From Arthrobacter sp. zg-Y820 (GTDB lineage: Bacteria; Actinomycetota; Actinomycetes; Actinomycetales; Micrococcaceae), in assembly GCF_030142155.1 (NCBI RefSeq), contig NZ_CP126247.1:2418001-2482000 (forward strand): 64,000 bases of DNA, read 5' to 3'. The notes under the pieces are model-generated. The model made no database searches. It saw nothing but the letters and a program-made list of their open reading frames with translations, and was not told where the DNA came from. Of the stretch, positions 43,647 through 55,243 are shown in pieces (the stretch's first letter is position 1; every line of letters starts with the position of its first letter). The translations under genes were made by a program, and so were the position numbers.

Positions 43647-45026
43647 TTACTTTCCCAAGAGGGTGCGCGCTTCGGCCACCACGGTGATGGACCCAATGAT
43701 CAGGACACCGCCGGCCAGGTCATTGTTCTCTTCGGCCTTGGCGACAGCCCACTCCAGCGCGTTGTCCAGGCCCGGTTCCACCTGCAGGTCCGCGTCGGCA
43801 AAGCCGGCGTCGACGGCGTCCTGAACCAGGTCTTCGGCCGAAAGGGCCCGCGGCGAGCTGGACTGCGTGAGGCAGACTCCGGCGATCTGGTCGCCGAGCG
43901 TCTCGCGCAGTTCGGTCAGGATCCCGACGGCGTCCTTCTCCGCCAGAATGCCCACCACCAATACCAGGGAGGTGAAGCTGAACGCTTCCAGCACAGCCTC
44001 TGCAGCGGCTTTGGCACCTGCCGGGTTGTGCGCGGCGTCCACCACGATGGTGGGGGCGGTCCGAACCACTTCCATGCGGCCCGGCGAGGTGACGGTGGAG
44101 AACCCGGTGCGCAGCAGCTCCACATCCAGTTCCTTGGTTCCTCCGCCGATGAAGGCCTCCAGCGCAGCGACGGCGACGGCGGCGTTTTCGGCCTGGTGCT
44201 TGCCGTGCAGCGGCAGCAGCAGGTCCTCGTAGCGCCCGGCGAGTCCGGCGATGGTGAGCATCTGCCCGCCCACTGCCATGACCCGGGATTCGATGCCGAA
44301 CTCCACGCCCTCGAAGCGGTACGGGATGCCCACTTCACGGGCCTTCTCCAGCAGCATCTGGGCCGCCTCCATCGGCTGGGCGGCACTGATCAGGAACCCG
44401 TTTTCCTTGATGATGCCGGCCTTTTCCATGGCGATGTCGGCGACGTCGTCGCCCAGCAGCTCGGTGTGGTCCAGGGAGATCGGGGTGATCACGGAAACCG
44501 AACCGTCGCCCACGTTGGTGGCGTCGGTGATGCCGCCCAGACCCACTTCAATGACCGCCACGTCCACCGGTTCGTCGGCGAAGACCGCGAACGCCAGGAT
44601 GGTAACGGCCTCAAAGTAGGTCAGGCGCGGCTCTCCGGCGGCAGTCAGTTCGCCGTCGACGATGTCCAGGTAGGGGTGGATTTCATCCCAGATCCGCACA
44701 AACGTCTCATCGGAAACGGATTCGCCGTCGATGCTGATCCGCTCGGTGACCTTGCTCAGGTGCGGGCTGGTGTACCGGCCGGTGCGCAGCCCGTAGGCAC
44801 GCAGCCCGGCTTCGATCATCCGCGCCGTGGACGTCTTGCCGTTGGTTCCGGTGATGTGGATGATCGGGAACGCCTTGTTCGGCTCCCCGAGCACCTCCAT
44901 GGCCCGGAACAGCGGAGCCATCCGGGGCTCCATCTTGTTTTCCGGCGCCCGGCTCAGCAGCTCGGCATAGACGCTCTCAACGGAAAAACCGTCAATTGCT
45001 CCAGAGGGTCCGTCAGACATGCTCAT
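43647..45026 (-). CDS. folC: Folylpolyglutamate synthase/dihydrofolate synthase
   Basis: The 459-residue Mur-ligase-fold enzyme adds glutamates to folates and may also make dihydrofolate. Motifs: IIHITGTNGKTSTARMIEAG (P-loop), YTSPHLSKVTERI, IEVGLGGITDATN, VITPISLDHTELLG with the conserved His, GKHQAENAAVAVAA, and VVDAAHNPAGAKAAAE in the C-terminal domain. The ATG at 45026 overlaps the ileS stop by one base (TAATG), so it is translationally coupled. Confidence 0.96.
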   Translation of the reverse strand: MSMSDGPSGAIDGFSVESVYAELLSRAPENKMEPRMAPLFRAMEVLGEPNKAFPIIHITGTNGKTSTARMIEAGLRAYGLRTGRYTSPHLSKVTERISIDGESVSDETFVRIWDEIHPYLDIVDGELTAAGEPRLTYFEAVTILAFAVFADEPVDVAVIEVGLGGITDATNVGDGSVSVITPISLDHTELLGDDVADIAMEKAGIIKENGFLISAAQPMEAAQMLLEKAREVGIPYRFEGVEFGIESRVMAVGGQMLTIAGLAGRYEDLLLPLHGKHQAENAAVAVAALEAFIGGGTKELDVELLRTGFSTVTSPGRMEVVRTAPTIVVDAAHNPAGAKAAAEAVLEAFSFTSLVLVVGILAEKDAVGILTELRETLGDQIAGVCLTQSSSPRALSAEDLVQDAVDAGFADADLQVEPGLDNALEWAVAKAEENNDLAGGVLIIGSITVVAEARTLLGK

Positions 45027-48000
45027 TAAATCTTCTCCAGGGTGACGGTGAATTCTTCATCGTCGTCGGCAAGGGTAACTGCCGTGAGAACCAGCTCGTC
45101 GGTCAGGGTTTCGGACTTGATCAGTTCGGCATTCGCCTCGAGCGCTGCGGCGGACGACGGCGACGTTTTGACCACGGTGCGGATGTGGTCGCTGATGTGC
45201 AGGTTCGCGTCGCGGCGGGCCTGCTGGATGGCGCGGATGCCGTCGCGGGCAGTGCCCTCGGCAGCCAGCTCCGGGGTGACCTCGGTGTTCAGCACCAGGA
45301 AGCCGCCGCCGGGCAGGACTGAGACTGCCTTGGAGGACTCGCCGTCGGCGGTTTCCACGACCGTTTCCAGCGTGTATTCCTGCGGCTGCAGTTCAAGGCC
45401 GCCGGCGGTGACGGTTCCGGCGTCGTCCACCGACCAGTCGCCGGATTTGGAGGCCTTGATCGCGGTCTGGACGTTCTTGCCCAGGCGCGGACCCGCGGCA
45501 CGGGCATTCACCACGAGCTTCTGCGTGATGCCGAACTCGGCCGGGTCAGCGGCGGCAGCCTCCATCAGCCGGACTGACTTCAGGTTCAGCTCGTCAGCGA
45601 TGATCGCCGCGAACTGGCCAGCCAGCGCCTCGGCGTCGGGGGCGACGACGGTCATTTCGGACAGCGGCAGGCGCACCCGCAGGTTCGCGGCCTTGCGCAG
45701 CGAGGAACCCACCGAGGCGATCCGGCGGGTGCGGTCCATGCGGTCCACCAGGGCCTCGTCCTGCGGGAACAGATCGGCGTCCGGCCAATCGGTCAGGTGC
45801 ACCGATCGTCCGCCGGTGAGGCCGCGCCAGATCTCTTCGGAGATCAGCGGCAGCAGCGGGGCGGCGACCCGGCAGACCGTTTCCAGGCAGGTGTAGAGCA
45901 CGTCGAAGGCCTGGGCGTCTTCGTCGAAGAAGCGGTTGCGGCTGCGGCGGATGTACCAGTTGGTCAGCGTGTCCATGTACTGGCGCAGCGTTTCGCAGGC
46001 CTCGGACACGTCGTAGCTGTCCAGCTGCCCGGTCATGGTCCGCACCAGGTCGCCGGTGGCGGCGAGCATGTAGTTGTCCAGCGGTTCGCTGGACTCGTAG
46101 CGGGCCTTGGCCTCATAGCCGTTGCCGTTGTCCGCGGCGTTGGTGTAGAGCGTGAAGAAGTGCCACACGTTCCACAGCGGCAGGATGACCTGGCGGACTG
46201 CCTCGCGGATGCCCTGTTCGGTGACAACAAGGTTGCCGCCGCGCAGGATCGGCGAGGACATCAGGAACCAGCGCATGGCGTCGGAGCCGTCGCGGTCCAG
46301 GACCTCGGACACGTCCGGGTAGTTGCGCAGGGACTTGGACATTTTCTGCCCGTCCGAGCCCAGCACGATGCCGTGGCTGATCACGTTGCGGAACGCCGGA
46401 CGGTCAAACAGTGCCGTCGCCAGGACGTGCAGGGTGTAGAACCAGCCGCGGGTCTGGCCGATGTACTCGACGATGAAGTCGCCCGGGTTGTGATTCTCGA
46501 ACCACTCGGCGTTTTCGTGCGGGTAATGCACCTGGGCGTACGGCATGGAACCGGAGTCGAACCAGACGTCCAGCACGTCCTCCACGCGGCGCATGGTGGA
46601 CTGGCCCTCTTCCGGGGTGCGGGGGTCATCCGGGTTGGGGCGGGTCAGCTCGTCGATGAACGGTCGGTGCAGGTCGGGCTCGCCGGCCTTGTTCACCGGC
46701 AGGCGGCCGAAGTCGGCCTTCAGTTCCGCTAGCGAACCGTACACGTCGGTGCGGGGGTAGTTGGGGTCGTCGGAGACCCAGACCGGGATGGGGCTGCCCC
46801 AGTAGCGGTTGCGGCTGATGGACCAGTCACGCGCGTTTTCGATCCACTTGCCGAACTGGCCGTCCTTGACGTTGTCCGGGATCCAGTTGATCTGCTGGTT
46901 CAGCTCCACCATGCGGTCCTTGACCTTGGTGACCTCGACGAACCAGGAGGAGACCGCCTTGTAGATCAGCGGGTTGCGGCAGCGCCAGCAGTGCGGGTAG
47001 CTGTGCTCGTAGCTGGCCTGGCGCAGCAGGCGGCCGTCGGCGCGCAGCACCTTGGTGATCGCCTTGTTCGCGTCGAAGACCTGCTGGCCGGCAATGTCGG
47101 CCAGGGGGCCGTCGCCAAACATGGGCAGGAACTTGCCACCCTCGTCCACGGAGAGGATCACCGGGATGCCATTGGCTTCACAGATCTTCTGGTCGTCCTC
47201 ACCGTAGGCGGGAGCTTGGTGGACGATGCCGGTGCCGTCGGTCGTGGTGACGTAGTCGGCGGTGACGATCTGCCAGGCGTTGGCCGTGCCCCACTTCTCA
47301 GTGTCGGTGTAGTAGTCCCACAGCGGCGCGTAGCGCAGTCCGGCGAGGTCCTTGCCCAGGTGCACGGCGGTGACGGCCCCACGGGCGGCGTCGGCGTCGT
47401 CGTACCCCAGGTCCTTGGCGTAGGCACCCACCAGGTCTTCGGCGAGCAGGTAGCGGGCGGCCGGATCGCCCTGCGGGGTGCCGTTGGGGCCGGCGGGCAC
47501 CACGGCGTAGCGGACGGAGGGCCCGACGGCGAGGGCCATGTTGGTGGGCAGGGTCCAGGGCGTGGTGGTCCAGGCGATGGCGAGAACGCCCTCGAGCTCG
47601 GCGGAGAGCACGTTGTCGCCGGCGGTGATCGGGAAGGTCACCGTGACGGTCTGGTCCTGGCGGTCCTTGTAGACGTCGTCGTCCATGCGCAGTTCATGGT
47701 TGGACAGCGGCGTCTCGTCCTTCCAGCAGTACGGCAGCACGCGGAAGCCGCTGTAGGTCAGGCCCTTTTCATGCAGGGTCTTGAAGGCCCAGATGACCGA
47801 TTCCATGTAGTCGACATTGAGTGTCTTGTAGTCGTTCTCGAAGTCCACCCAGCGGGCCTGGCGCGTGACGTAGTCCCGCCACTCGCCGGCATATTCCATG
47901 ACCGAGGCACGACAGGCGTCGTTGAACTTGTCGATGCCCATCTTCTCGATCTGGACCTTGTCGGACATGCCCAGCTGCTTCATTGCCTCAAGTTCAGCGG

Positions 48001-48325
48001 GCAGGCCGTGCGTGTCCCAGCCGAAGCGGCGCTCGACTCGGCGGCCGCGCTGGGTCTGGTAGCGGGCCACCAGGTCCTTGGCGTAGCCGGTGAGCAGGTG
48101 CCCGTAGTGCGGCAGGCCGTTGGCGAAGGGAGGGCCGTCGTAGAAGACAAATTCGTTGGCGCCGTCTTTGCCGGCAGGCCGTGCATCAATCGAGGCCTGG
48201 AAGGTGCCGTCCTTGTCCCAGTACTTCAGAACGCGTTCTTCGAGTTCCGGAAACCGGGGGGAAGACGGGGCGGCGTTTTCTGCCGGGGCGGCGGCCGTAG
48301 TGGCCTTGGGATAGATAGAGGGCAT
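45026..48325 (-). CDS. ileS: Isoleucyl-tRNA synthetase
   Basis: The 1099-residue class I synthetase has the HIGH-type motif [17 protein letters not shown], the editing (CP1) domain in the first half, and KMSKS in [14 protein letters not shown]. The anticodon-binding C-terminal part is long, of the eukaryote-like type 2 IleRS found in many Actinobacteria (a zinc-free C-terminus is likely, since no Cys4 cluster is visible at the end). ATG 48325 is preferred over ATG 48334 because AGGA then has normal spacing. It is controlled by a T-box leader. Confidence 0.97.
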   Translation of the reverse strand: MPSIYPKATTAAAPAENAAPSSPRFPELEERVLKYWDKDGTFQASIDARPAGKDGANEFVFYDGPPFANGLPHYGHLLTGYAKDLVARYQTQRGRRVERRFGWDTHGLPAELEAMKQLGMSDKVQIEKMGIDKFNDACRASVMEYAGEWRDYVTRQARWVDFENDYKTLNVDYMESVIWAFKTLHEKGLTYSGFRVLPYCWKDETPLSNHELRMDDDVYKDRQDQTVTVTFPITAGDNVLSAELEGVLAIAWTTTPWTLPTNMALAVGPSVRYAVVPAGPNGTPQGDPAARYLLAEDLVGAYAKDLGYDDADAARGAVTAVHLGKDLAGLRYAPLWDYYTDTEKWGTANAWQIVTADYVTTTDGTGIVHQAPAYGEDDQKICEANGIPVILSVDEGGKFLPMFGDGPLADIAGQQVFDANKAITKVLRADGRLLRQASYEHSYPHCWRCRNPLIYKAVSSWFVEVTKVKDRMVELNQQINWIPDNVKDGQFGKWIENARDWSISRNRYWGSPIPVWVSDDPNYPRTDVYGSLAELKADFGRLPVNKAGEPDLHRPFIDELTRPNPDDPRTPEEGQSTMRRVEDVLDVWFDSGSMPYAQVHYPHENAEWFENHNPGDFIVEYIGQTRGWFYTLHVLATALFDRPAFRNVISHGIVLGSDGQKMSKSLRNYPDVSEVLDRDGSDAMRWFLMSSPILRGGNLVVTEQGIREAVRQVILPLWNVWHFFTLYTNAADNGNGYEAKARYESSEPLDNYMLAATGDLVRTMTGQLDSYDVSEACETLRQYMDTLTNWYIRRSRNRFFDEDAQAFDVLYTCLETVCRVAAPLLPLISEEIWRGLTGGRSVHLTDWPDADLFPQDEALVDRMDRTRRIASVGSSLRKAANLRVRLPLSEMTVVAPDAEALAGQFAAIIADELNLKSVRLMEAAAADPAEFGITQKLVVNARAAGPRLGKNVQTAIKASKSGDWSVDDAGTVTAGGLELQPQEYTLETVVETADGESSKAVSVLPGGGFLVLNTEVTPELAAEGTARDGIRAIQQARRDANLHISDHIRTVVKTSPSSAAALEANAELIKSETLTDELVLTAVTLADDDEEFTVTLEKI

Positions 48326-48331
48326 ATTCGT

Positions 48332-48338
48332 CATCCTG
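48332..48338 (-). promoter_or_regulatory. Shine-Dalgarno region of ileS, complementary to an upstream segment
   Basis: CAGGATG on the minus strand contains the AGGA ribosome-binding site. It is exactly complementary to CATCCTG at 48366-48372, so a seven-bp helix could hide the site. Confidence 0.5.
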
Positions 48339-48612
48339 ATAGCGGCAAGTAATTCTGGTGAAAAACAGGATGCGAGGGCGGAATCCTTGCCGGCTCAAAG
48401 CCTGCGGGAATCCGCGGTACCACCTCGCTTGCCGCCGTCGTCGTCCGCGCCGTGCGTTGCAGTGAACTGCAAAACAATGCGCCGCCGAACCGGGCTGCCG
48501 CTCGTTGACTGCTGTGACGGGCTTACCCGTCCGGTTCTACTGGGCCCCGTGTTGCAGTGGCAGGGCTGTTCTTCCGGAAGCTCACCGGTGATGGCCGGGT
48601 CAAAGCTGCTCC
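48339..48612 (-). promoter_or_regulatory. T-box riboswitch (Ile) upstream of ileS
   Basis: On the minus strand the T-box sequence GAGGTGGTACCGCGG is at 48412-48426. The stem I region around 48575-48605 reads GGCCATCACCGGTGAGC and then TTCCGGAAGAAC, with ATC (48590-48592) as a likely isoleucine specifier. GCGAGG next to the T-box can pair with CCTCGC (48373-48378). Actinobacterial ileS T-boxes act on translation rather than transcription; here the downstream segment can sequester the Shine-Dalgarno sequence, in line with that. Confidence 0.9.
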
Positions 48613-48702
48613 CGCCAGTTTAGGCCACGGCTTCAGCGATGTCGAAGTACACCGAAGGCGTGCCGTGCCCGCTGCGGCAACGCGTTGGCCGGCGGATGGC
48701 CG

Positions 48703-49500
48703 TTACCGGCGGATGACCTTGTGGTTTGCTGCCTGGGCCAGCGGGCGCAGCACTACCTTGTCCAGGTTGATGTGGTGGGGAAGGTTCAGGGAATAGGCCA
48801 TGACATCCGCTACGTCTTCGGCGGTGAGCGGCTCCGCGACGCCGGCGTAGACCTTTTCGGCCGCTTCCTCGTTCCCCAGACGGTTCCGGGAGAACTCCGC
48901 TGTCTTGACCATGCCGGGGAGGATCTCGATGACCCGCACGTTGTTTTCCGCCTCTTCCAGGCGCAGGGTTTCCGCGAGCGCCTGTTCAGCCGACTTGGCC
49001 GCGCAGTAACCGGCGCCGCCTTCGTAAGCAGCCAGGGCCGCCGTCGACGTCAGCATCAGGATGGAGCCCTGGCCGGATTCGCGCAGGGCGGGCAGGAATG
49101 CCTGGGTAACCCGGAGTGCTCCGATGACGTTCACGTTGTACATGGCTTCCCAGTCGCTGAGCTTGCCCTCGGCCACCGAGTCCATGCCGAAGGCGGCGCC
49201 GGCGTTGTTGATCAGCGCGTCCACTCCCCCGCCGGCCAGCACCTCTTCGGCCATCTTCGTTACCGATTTGCTGTCGGTCACATCTGCGGTGACGGTCTGC
49301 GCGCCGGTTTCCTCGGCGAGCGCCTGCAGTTTCTCTTCCCGGCGGGCCACAGCCACGACATCCCAGCCGGAGGCGCGCAGGGCGCGGACAGCTGCCGCTC
49401 CAATTCCTGAGCTTGCTCCGGTCACTACTGCGCGCTTGGCGCGCTGGACGGGGCTGGACTGGGCGGCTGAAGGCGCGGGGGAAGTCACGGCGGAAGTCAT
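48703..49500 (-). CDS. Short-chain dehydrogenase/reductase
   Basis: The 265-residue classical SDR has AVVTGASSGIGAAAVRALRA (TGxxxGIG), DALINNAGAAFG (NNAG), Ser in LMLTSTAALAAYEGG and YCAAKSAEQALAE (YxxxK, with Cys between). PGMVKTAEF follows. An Arg after beta-2 (VARREEKL) suggests NADPH. The C-terminal part (SLNLPHHINLDKVVLRPLAQ) resembles the YdfG/serine 3-dehydrogenase-like branch. The first ~20 residues are an Ala/Ser-rich extension. Substrate unknown. Confidence 0.92.
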   Translation of the reverse strand: MTSAVTSPAPSAAQSSPVQRAKRAVVTGASSGIGAAAVRALRASGWDVVAVARREEKLQALAEETGAQTVTADVTDSKSVTKMAEEVLAGGGVDALINNAGAAFGMDSVAEGKLSDWEAMYNVNVIGALRVTQAFLPALRESGQGSILMLTSTAALAAYEGGAGYCAAKSAEQALAETLRLEEAENNVRVIEILPGMVKTAEFSRNRLGNEEAAEKVYAGVAEPLTAEDVADVMAYSLNLPHHINLDKVVLRPLAQAANHKVIRR

Positions 49501-49680
49501 GCAGCCACTGTAGTCATTGGGTCCGCCTGCTCCACAGGTCCCGGGCCCCGTATTACGTGTGCAGCCGCTGCTTGTCCGGCTCCGTGCACTGGTTGCAAGA
49601 CCAGGCCCGCCATCACCGCCAAACCCGCATCACAGCGCACAGTGCCGCACGCCATACCGCCCGCGTGAAAGAATGGACCC

Positions 49681-52308
49681 ATGGCTGAAAACTTTCCGGG
49701 CACAGACACGCCCGACAACGCACCCAAGACCGTATCCGTCCCCGACAAGCCCGCCCTCGAGGGCCTTGAAGCAACCCTGAGCCGCCGCTGGCGCGAAGAG
49801 GGAACGTACGCGTTCAACGAAGACACGGTCCGCGAGGACGTCTACTCGATCGACACTCCCCCGCCCACGGCTTCCGGTTCACTGCACGTGGGACACATGT
49901 TCTCCTACACGCAGACCGACGTCATGGCCCGCTACAAGCGCATGACCGGCAAGAACGTGTTCTACCCGATGGGCTGGGACGACAACGGCCTGCCCACCGA
50001 GCGCCGGGTGCAGAACTACTACGGCGTCCGCTGCGATCCGACCAAGCCCTACGATCCGGACTACCGCCCGCCGGCCACCGCACCGAAGAACCAGCGCGAC
50101 TTCGACGTCATCTCCCGCCGGAACTTCATCGAGCTGTGCGAGGAGCTGGCTGTGGAGGACGAGAAGGTCTTTGAGGACCTCTTCTCCACCCTGGGCCTGT
50201 CCGTGGACTGGACCCGCACCTACCGCACCATCGATGACAACTCCCGCGCCGTCAGCCAGCGCGCCTTCCTGGAGAACCTCAAGGCCGGCGATGCCTACAT
50301 GTCGGAGGCTCCCACGCTCTGGGACGTCACCTTCCGCACCGCGGTCGCCCAGGCCGAGGTGGAGGACCGCGAGCAGCCCGGCGCCTACCACCGGATCAGC
50401 TTCCATGCCCCCGACGGCGAAAAGATCTTCGTGGAGACCACCCGTCCGGAGCTGCTTCCCGCCTGCGTCGCCCTGGTCGCACACCCCGACGACGAGCGTT
50501 ACCAGCGCCTGTTCGGCACCACGGTCACGTCCCCGCTGTTCGACGTCGAGGTCCAGGTCCGCGCTCATCCGCTGGCCAAGCCGGACAAGGGTTCGGGCAT
50601 CGCGATGATCTGTACTTTCGGCGACCAGACCGACGTCACCTGGTGGCGGGAACTGAACCTGCCCACCCGCGCCGTCGTCGGCCGTGACGGCCGCCTGCTG
50701 GCCGAAACGCCGGAGTGGATCACCACGGAAAAGGCGAAGGAAAACTACGCCGCCGTGGCCGCCAAGACCGTCTTCAGCGCCAAGGAAGCCGTCGTGGAGA
50801 TGCTGCGCGAAAGCGGCGACCTCGAGGGAGAACCGAAGAAGATCACGCACCCGGTGAACTTCTTCGAAAAGGGCGACAAGCCGCTTGAGGTAGTCACCAG
50901 CCGCCAGTGGTACATCCGCAACGGCGGACGGGACGAGGACCGCCGGGGACGCCTGATCGCCCGCGGCAAGGAAATCGACTTCCATCCGGCGTTCATGCGT
51001 TCACGTTACGAAAACTGGATCGAAGGCCTGAACGGCGACTGGCTCGTTTCGCGCCAGCGCTTCTTCGGCGTTCCTGTTCCCGTCTGGTATCCGCTGGATG
51101 CCGCCGGCAACCCGGACTACGAGAATCCGGTGCTGCCCGCGTCCGAGTCGCTGCCGGTGGATCCGGCCGCGGAGCCGGCCCCGGGCTACTCGGAGGACCA
51201 GCGCAATCAGCCCGGCGGCTTTGTCGGCGACGCCGATGTCCTGGACACCTGGGCCACGTCGTCCCTGACGCCGCAGATTGTGGGCGGCTGGAGCCGGGAT
51301 GAGGACCTGTTCGCCAAGGTCTTCCCCTTTGATCTGCGCCCGCAGGGGCACGACATCATCCGCACCTGGCTGTTCTCCTCCGTGGTCCGCGCCGACGCGC
51401 TGAACCACGCAGCGCCGTGGAAGCACGCCGCCATCTCGGGCTGGATCCTGGATCCGGACCGCAAGAAGATGTCCAAGTCCAAGGGCAACGTGGTGGTCCC
51501 CACCGATGTGCTCAACGACTACGGCTCCGACGCCGTCCGCTACTGGGCGGCCTCGGCCAAGCTCGGTGCCGACACGGCCTACGAGATTGCGCAGATGAAG
51601 ATTGGCCGCCGCCTGGCCATCAAGCTGCTCAATGCCTCCAAGTTCGTGCTGAACCTGGGTGCCACGGAACAGAACGTTCTCACCGCCGACACCTCGGTGA
51701 TCACCAACGCGCTGGACTCCGCACTGCTCAAGCAGCTGGCCGAGGTTGTGAATGCCTCCACCAAGGCATTTGAGAACTATGACTATGCCAAGGCCCTGCA
51801 GCTGAGTGAGTCCTTCTTCTGGTCCTTCACCGATGACTACGTGGAGCTGATCAAGGACCGCGCCTACGGTGCGTTCGGCGAAGAAGAGCAGGCCTCCGTG
51901 CTGGCCACCCTGGCCACCACCCTGGATGCGCTGCTGCGTCTGTTCGCTCCGTTCCTGCCCTTCGCGACCGAAGAGGTCTGGGGCTGGTGGCGGAACGGCT
52001 CGGTGCACCGCGCGCCGTGGCCGAACGTCGATGCGCTGTCCGCAGCCGTTGCGGAGGCCGACGCCGGGATCCTCGCCACGGTGGCAACCGCCCTGGGCGG
52101 CATCCGCAAGGCCAAGTCCGAGGCCAAGGTCAAGCAGCGCACGGAGGTCCTCAAGGCCGCCGTCACGGCTTCCGCAGCACAGGTGGTCCAGCTGGAGGCC
52201 GGGCTGGCCGATCTGAAGGCGGCTGGCAACGTGCGTGAGCTGTCCCTGGCAACAGGCGACGGCGAACTGGCCGTCTCCGACGTCGAGCTGGCTCCTCCGG
52301 CCGAGTAG
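49681..52308 (+). CDS. valS: Valyl-tRNA synthetase
   Basis: The 875-residue class I synthetase starts at ATG 49681. HIGH-type motif: PPPTASGSLHVGHMFSYTQT. KMSKS: DRKKMSKSKGNVVVPTDVLN. The CP1 editing domain has TTRPELLPACVALVAHPDD. The C-terminal helical arm (about 800-875) is short and acidic. The overall length and early segments (MGWDDNGLPTERRVQNYYGV) resemble the branch found in many high-G+C Gram-positives. No T-box is seen upstream. It ends at the terminator 52333-52367. Confidence 0.97.
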   Translation: MAENFPGTDTPDNAPKTVSVPDKPALEGLEATLSRRWREEGTYAFNEDTVREDVYSIDTPPPTASGSLHVGHMFSYTQTDVMARYKRMTGKNVFYPMGWDDNGLPTERRVQNYYGVRCDPTKPYDPDYRPPATAPKNQRDFDVISRRNFIELCEELAVEDEKVFEDLFSTLGLSVDWTRTYRTIDDNSRAVSQRAFLENLKAGDAYMSEAPTLWDVTFRTAVAQAEVEDREQPGAYHRISFHAPDGEKIFVETTRPELLPACVALVAHPDDERYQRLFGTTVTSPLFDVEVQVRAHPLAKPDKGSGIAMICTFGDQTDVTWWRELNLPTRAVVGRDGRLLAETPEWITTEKAKENYAAVAAKTVFSAKEAVVEMLRESGDLEGEPKKITHPVNFFEKGDKPLEVVTSRQWYIRNGGRDEDRRGRLIARGKEIDFHPAFMRSRYENWIEGLNGDWLVSRQRFFGVPVPVWYPLDAAGNPDYENPVLPASESLPVDPAAEPAPGYSEDQRNQPGGFVGDADVLDTWATSSLTPQIVGGWSRDEDLFAKVFPFDLRPQGHDIIRTWLFSSVVRADALNHAAPWKHAAISGWILDPDRKKMSKSKGNVVVPTDVLNDYGSDAVRYWAASAKLGADTAYEIAQMKIGRRLAIKLLNASKFVLNLGATEQNVLTADTSVITNALDSALLKQLAEVVNASTKAFENYDYAKALQLSESFFWSFTDDYVELIKDRAYGAFGEEEQASVLATLATTLDALLRLFAPFLPFATEEVWGWWRNGSVHRAPWPNVDALSAAVAEADAGILATVATALGGIRKAKSEAKVKQRTEVLKAAVTASAAQVVQLEAGLADLKAAGNVRELSLATGDGELAVSDVELAPPAE

Positions 52309-52332
52309 AAGCCTCCGTCCGCAGGAACGGAG

Positions 52333-52367
52333 AAAGCCCCGCCGGATGTATCTTCCGGCGGGGCTTT
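52333..52367. terminator. Terminator between convergent valS and nitroreductase genes
   Basis: AAAGCCCCGCCGG (52333-52345) pairs with CCGGCGGGGCTTT (52355-52367), with A-run and T-run at the ends, usable from both sides. Confidence 0.92.
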
Positions 52368-52392
52368 CCTGTGTCTGAGTGTGTCAGTTGCT

Positions 52393-53010
52393 TCAGTCGA
52401 ACTGCGGGCGCTCGGTACGGCTGCGCTTGATCTCGAAGAAGGCCGGGTTCTCGGCCAGCATGACGGCGCCGTCAAACATCCGGCCCGCTTCCTCGCCGCG
52501 CGGAATGCGGGTCAACACCGGACCGAAGAACGCGGTGCCGTTGAACGCGACCACGGGGGTTCCGACGTCGTCGCCCACCCGGGAGATGGCTTCCTGGTGC
52601 GAGGCACGCAGCTGGGTGTCGAACGCGTCGCTGTCGGCGTACTGCGCCAGGTCAGCCGGCAGGCCCACCTCCTCCAGGGCTTCCCGGATCACTGCGGTGA
52701 AGTCCTTGTTGGCACCGATGTGGATGCGCGTGCCCATCGCGTCGTAGAGCTTCTTGATGTACTCGGCACCGTGCAGTTCCTGCGCGGCGATGATCACGCG
52801 CACCGGACGCCAGGCTGCCTCCATGCGTTCCTGGTAATCCTCGGGCAGATCCCGTCCCTCATTCAGGACGGCCAGGCTCATGACGTGCCACGAGGTGCGG
52901 ACATCACGGACCCTCTCGACTTCGTCCATCCAACGGGAGGTCACCCAGGCGAACGGGCAGGTCGGGTCAAACCAGAAATCAGCTTTTGCTGCAGCGTCAG
53001 GCGAGGTCAA
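52393..53010 (-). CDS. Mycothiol-dependent nitroreductase (Rv2466c-like, DsbA fold)
   Basis: The 205-residue product has the DsbA-like fold with active site DPTCPFAWVTSRWMDEV; Cys-Pro-Phe-Ala is typical of the Rv2466c family, which needs mycothiol. RTSWHVMSLAVLNEGRDLP, VIREALEEVGLP and VGTPVVAFNGTAFFGPVLTRIP (cis-Pro loop and C-terminal signature) match. The TTG at 53010 has AAGGAG six bases upstream; a TTG five codons earlier has none. It marks the host as a mycothiol producer. Confidence 0.92.
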   Translation of the reverse strand: MTSPDAAAKADFWFDPTCPFAWVTSRWMDEVERVRDVRTSWHVMSLAVLNEGRDLPEDYQERMEAAWRPVRVIIAAQELHGAEYIKKLYDAMGTRIHIGANKDFTAVIREALEEVGLPADLAQYADSDAFDTQLRASHQEAISRVGDDVGTPVVAFNGTAFFGPVLTRIPRGEEAGRMFDGAVMLAENPAFFEIKRSRTERPQFD

Positions 53011-53060
53011 GGCAAACTCCTTCAAGGGTTATGCGGATCGTTGGTTGGGGCAACCGCTGA

Positions 53061-54353
<1,293 letters not shown>

Positions 54354-54475
54354 AATTCAGTCCCCTTAGATGGTCCATCGTTCCAACAGCGCCGGACTCC
54401 GTCCCCAGACGGGGGCGGGCTCGGCCGGTCAGCCATGTTCCACTCTAGGACAATTGGCTGAGCGATTCAGCAACC

Positions 54476-54515
54476 AAAAGGCCCGTGGTGCGTAATTTCG
54501 CACCACGGGCCTTTT
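54476..54515 (-). terminator. Terminator after clpP2
   Basis: AAAAGGCCCGTGGTGCG (54476-54492) pairs with CGCACCACGGGCCTTTT (54499-54515): a 17-bp perfect stem with a six-base loop and T-run on the minus strand. Confidence 0.95.
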
Positions 54516-54523
54516 GGAAGCAG

Positions 54524-55195
54524 TTACATCCGGTTGATGGCCGGGGTCTTGATCTTGCGGGAATCAAGCACCTGGTCGATCAGGCCGTACTCAAGGGCAC
54601 CGGCGGCGGTGAGGATCTTGTCACGCTCGATGTCCCGGTTCACTTCCTCGGAGGTGTGGTTCGAGTGCAGCGCCAGGGTGTCCTCGAGCCAGGTGCGCAT
54701 GCGCATGACTTCGGCCGCCTGGATTTCCAGGTCAGACGCCTGTCCACGCTCGCCGCCACCCAGTGCAGGCTGGTGGATCAGCACGCGGGCGTTCGGCAGC
54801 GCGAGGCGCTTGCCCGGCGTTCCGGCGGCCAGCAGCACGGCTGCGGCACTGGCTGCCTGGCCCAGGCAGACCGTCTGGATTTCCGGACGGATGTACTGCA
54901 TGGTGTCGTAGATGGCCGTCATGGCCGTGAACGAACCGCCCGGAGAGTTGATGTACAGGGTGATGTCGCGGTCCGGATCGTTGGACTCAAGGACCAGCAG
55001 CTGGGCCATGACATCGTCGGCTGAGGCGTCGTCGACCTGGACACCAAGGAAGATGATGCGGTCCTCAAACAGCTTGGTGTACGGGTCCTGGCGCTTGAAG
55101 CCGTACGGCGTGCGCTCCTCGAACTGCGGCAGCACGTAGCGGCTGGACGGCATCTGCGGTGCCGAGCCGCCTGCGGTTCCAAAATGGGTGTTCAT
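54524..55195 (-). CDS. clpP2: ATP-dependent Clp protease proteolytic subunit ClpP2
   Basis: The 223-residue serine protease subunit has Ser in [18 protein letters not shown], His in [11 protein letters not shown] and a downstream Asp ([18 protein letters not shown] region). The N-terminus ([20 protein letters not shown]) is the longer ClpP2 type. CAGGAG precedes ATG 55195. It lies 48 bases after clpP1; the two form the mixed ClpP1P2 tetradecamer in Actinobacteria. Confidence 0.96.
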   Translation of the reverse strand: MNTHFGTAGGSAPQMPSSRYVLPQFEERTPYGFKRQDPYTKLFEDRIIFLGVQVDDASADDVMAQLLVLESNDPDRDITLYINSPGGSFTAMTAIYDTMQYIRPEIQTVCLGQAASAAAVLLAAGTPGKRLALPNARVLIHQPALGGGERGQASDLEIQAAEVMRMRTWLEDTLALHSNHTSEEVNRDIERDKILTAAGALEYGLIDQVLDSRKIKTPAINRM

Positions 55196-55243
55196 AAATT
55201 ACTCCTGAAGTCTAAGAAAGGTGCGCTGGCTAAGGAGGAAGCG

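Noticed and set aside
49501..49680. A T-box before valS
   Set aside because: No T-box sequence (TGGNACCGCG-like) is present, unlike the ileS leader.
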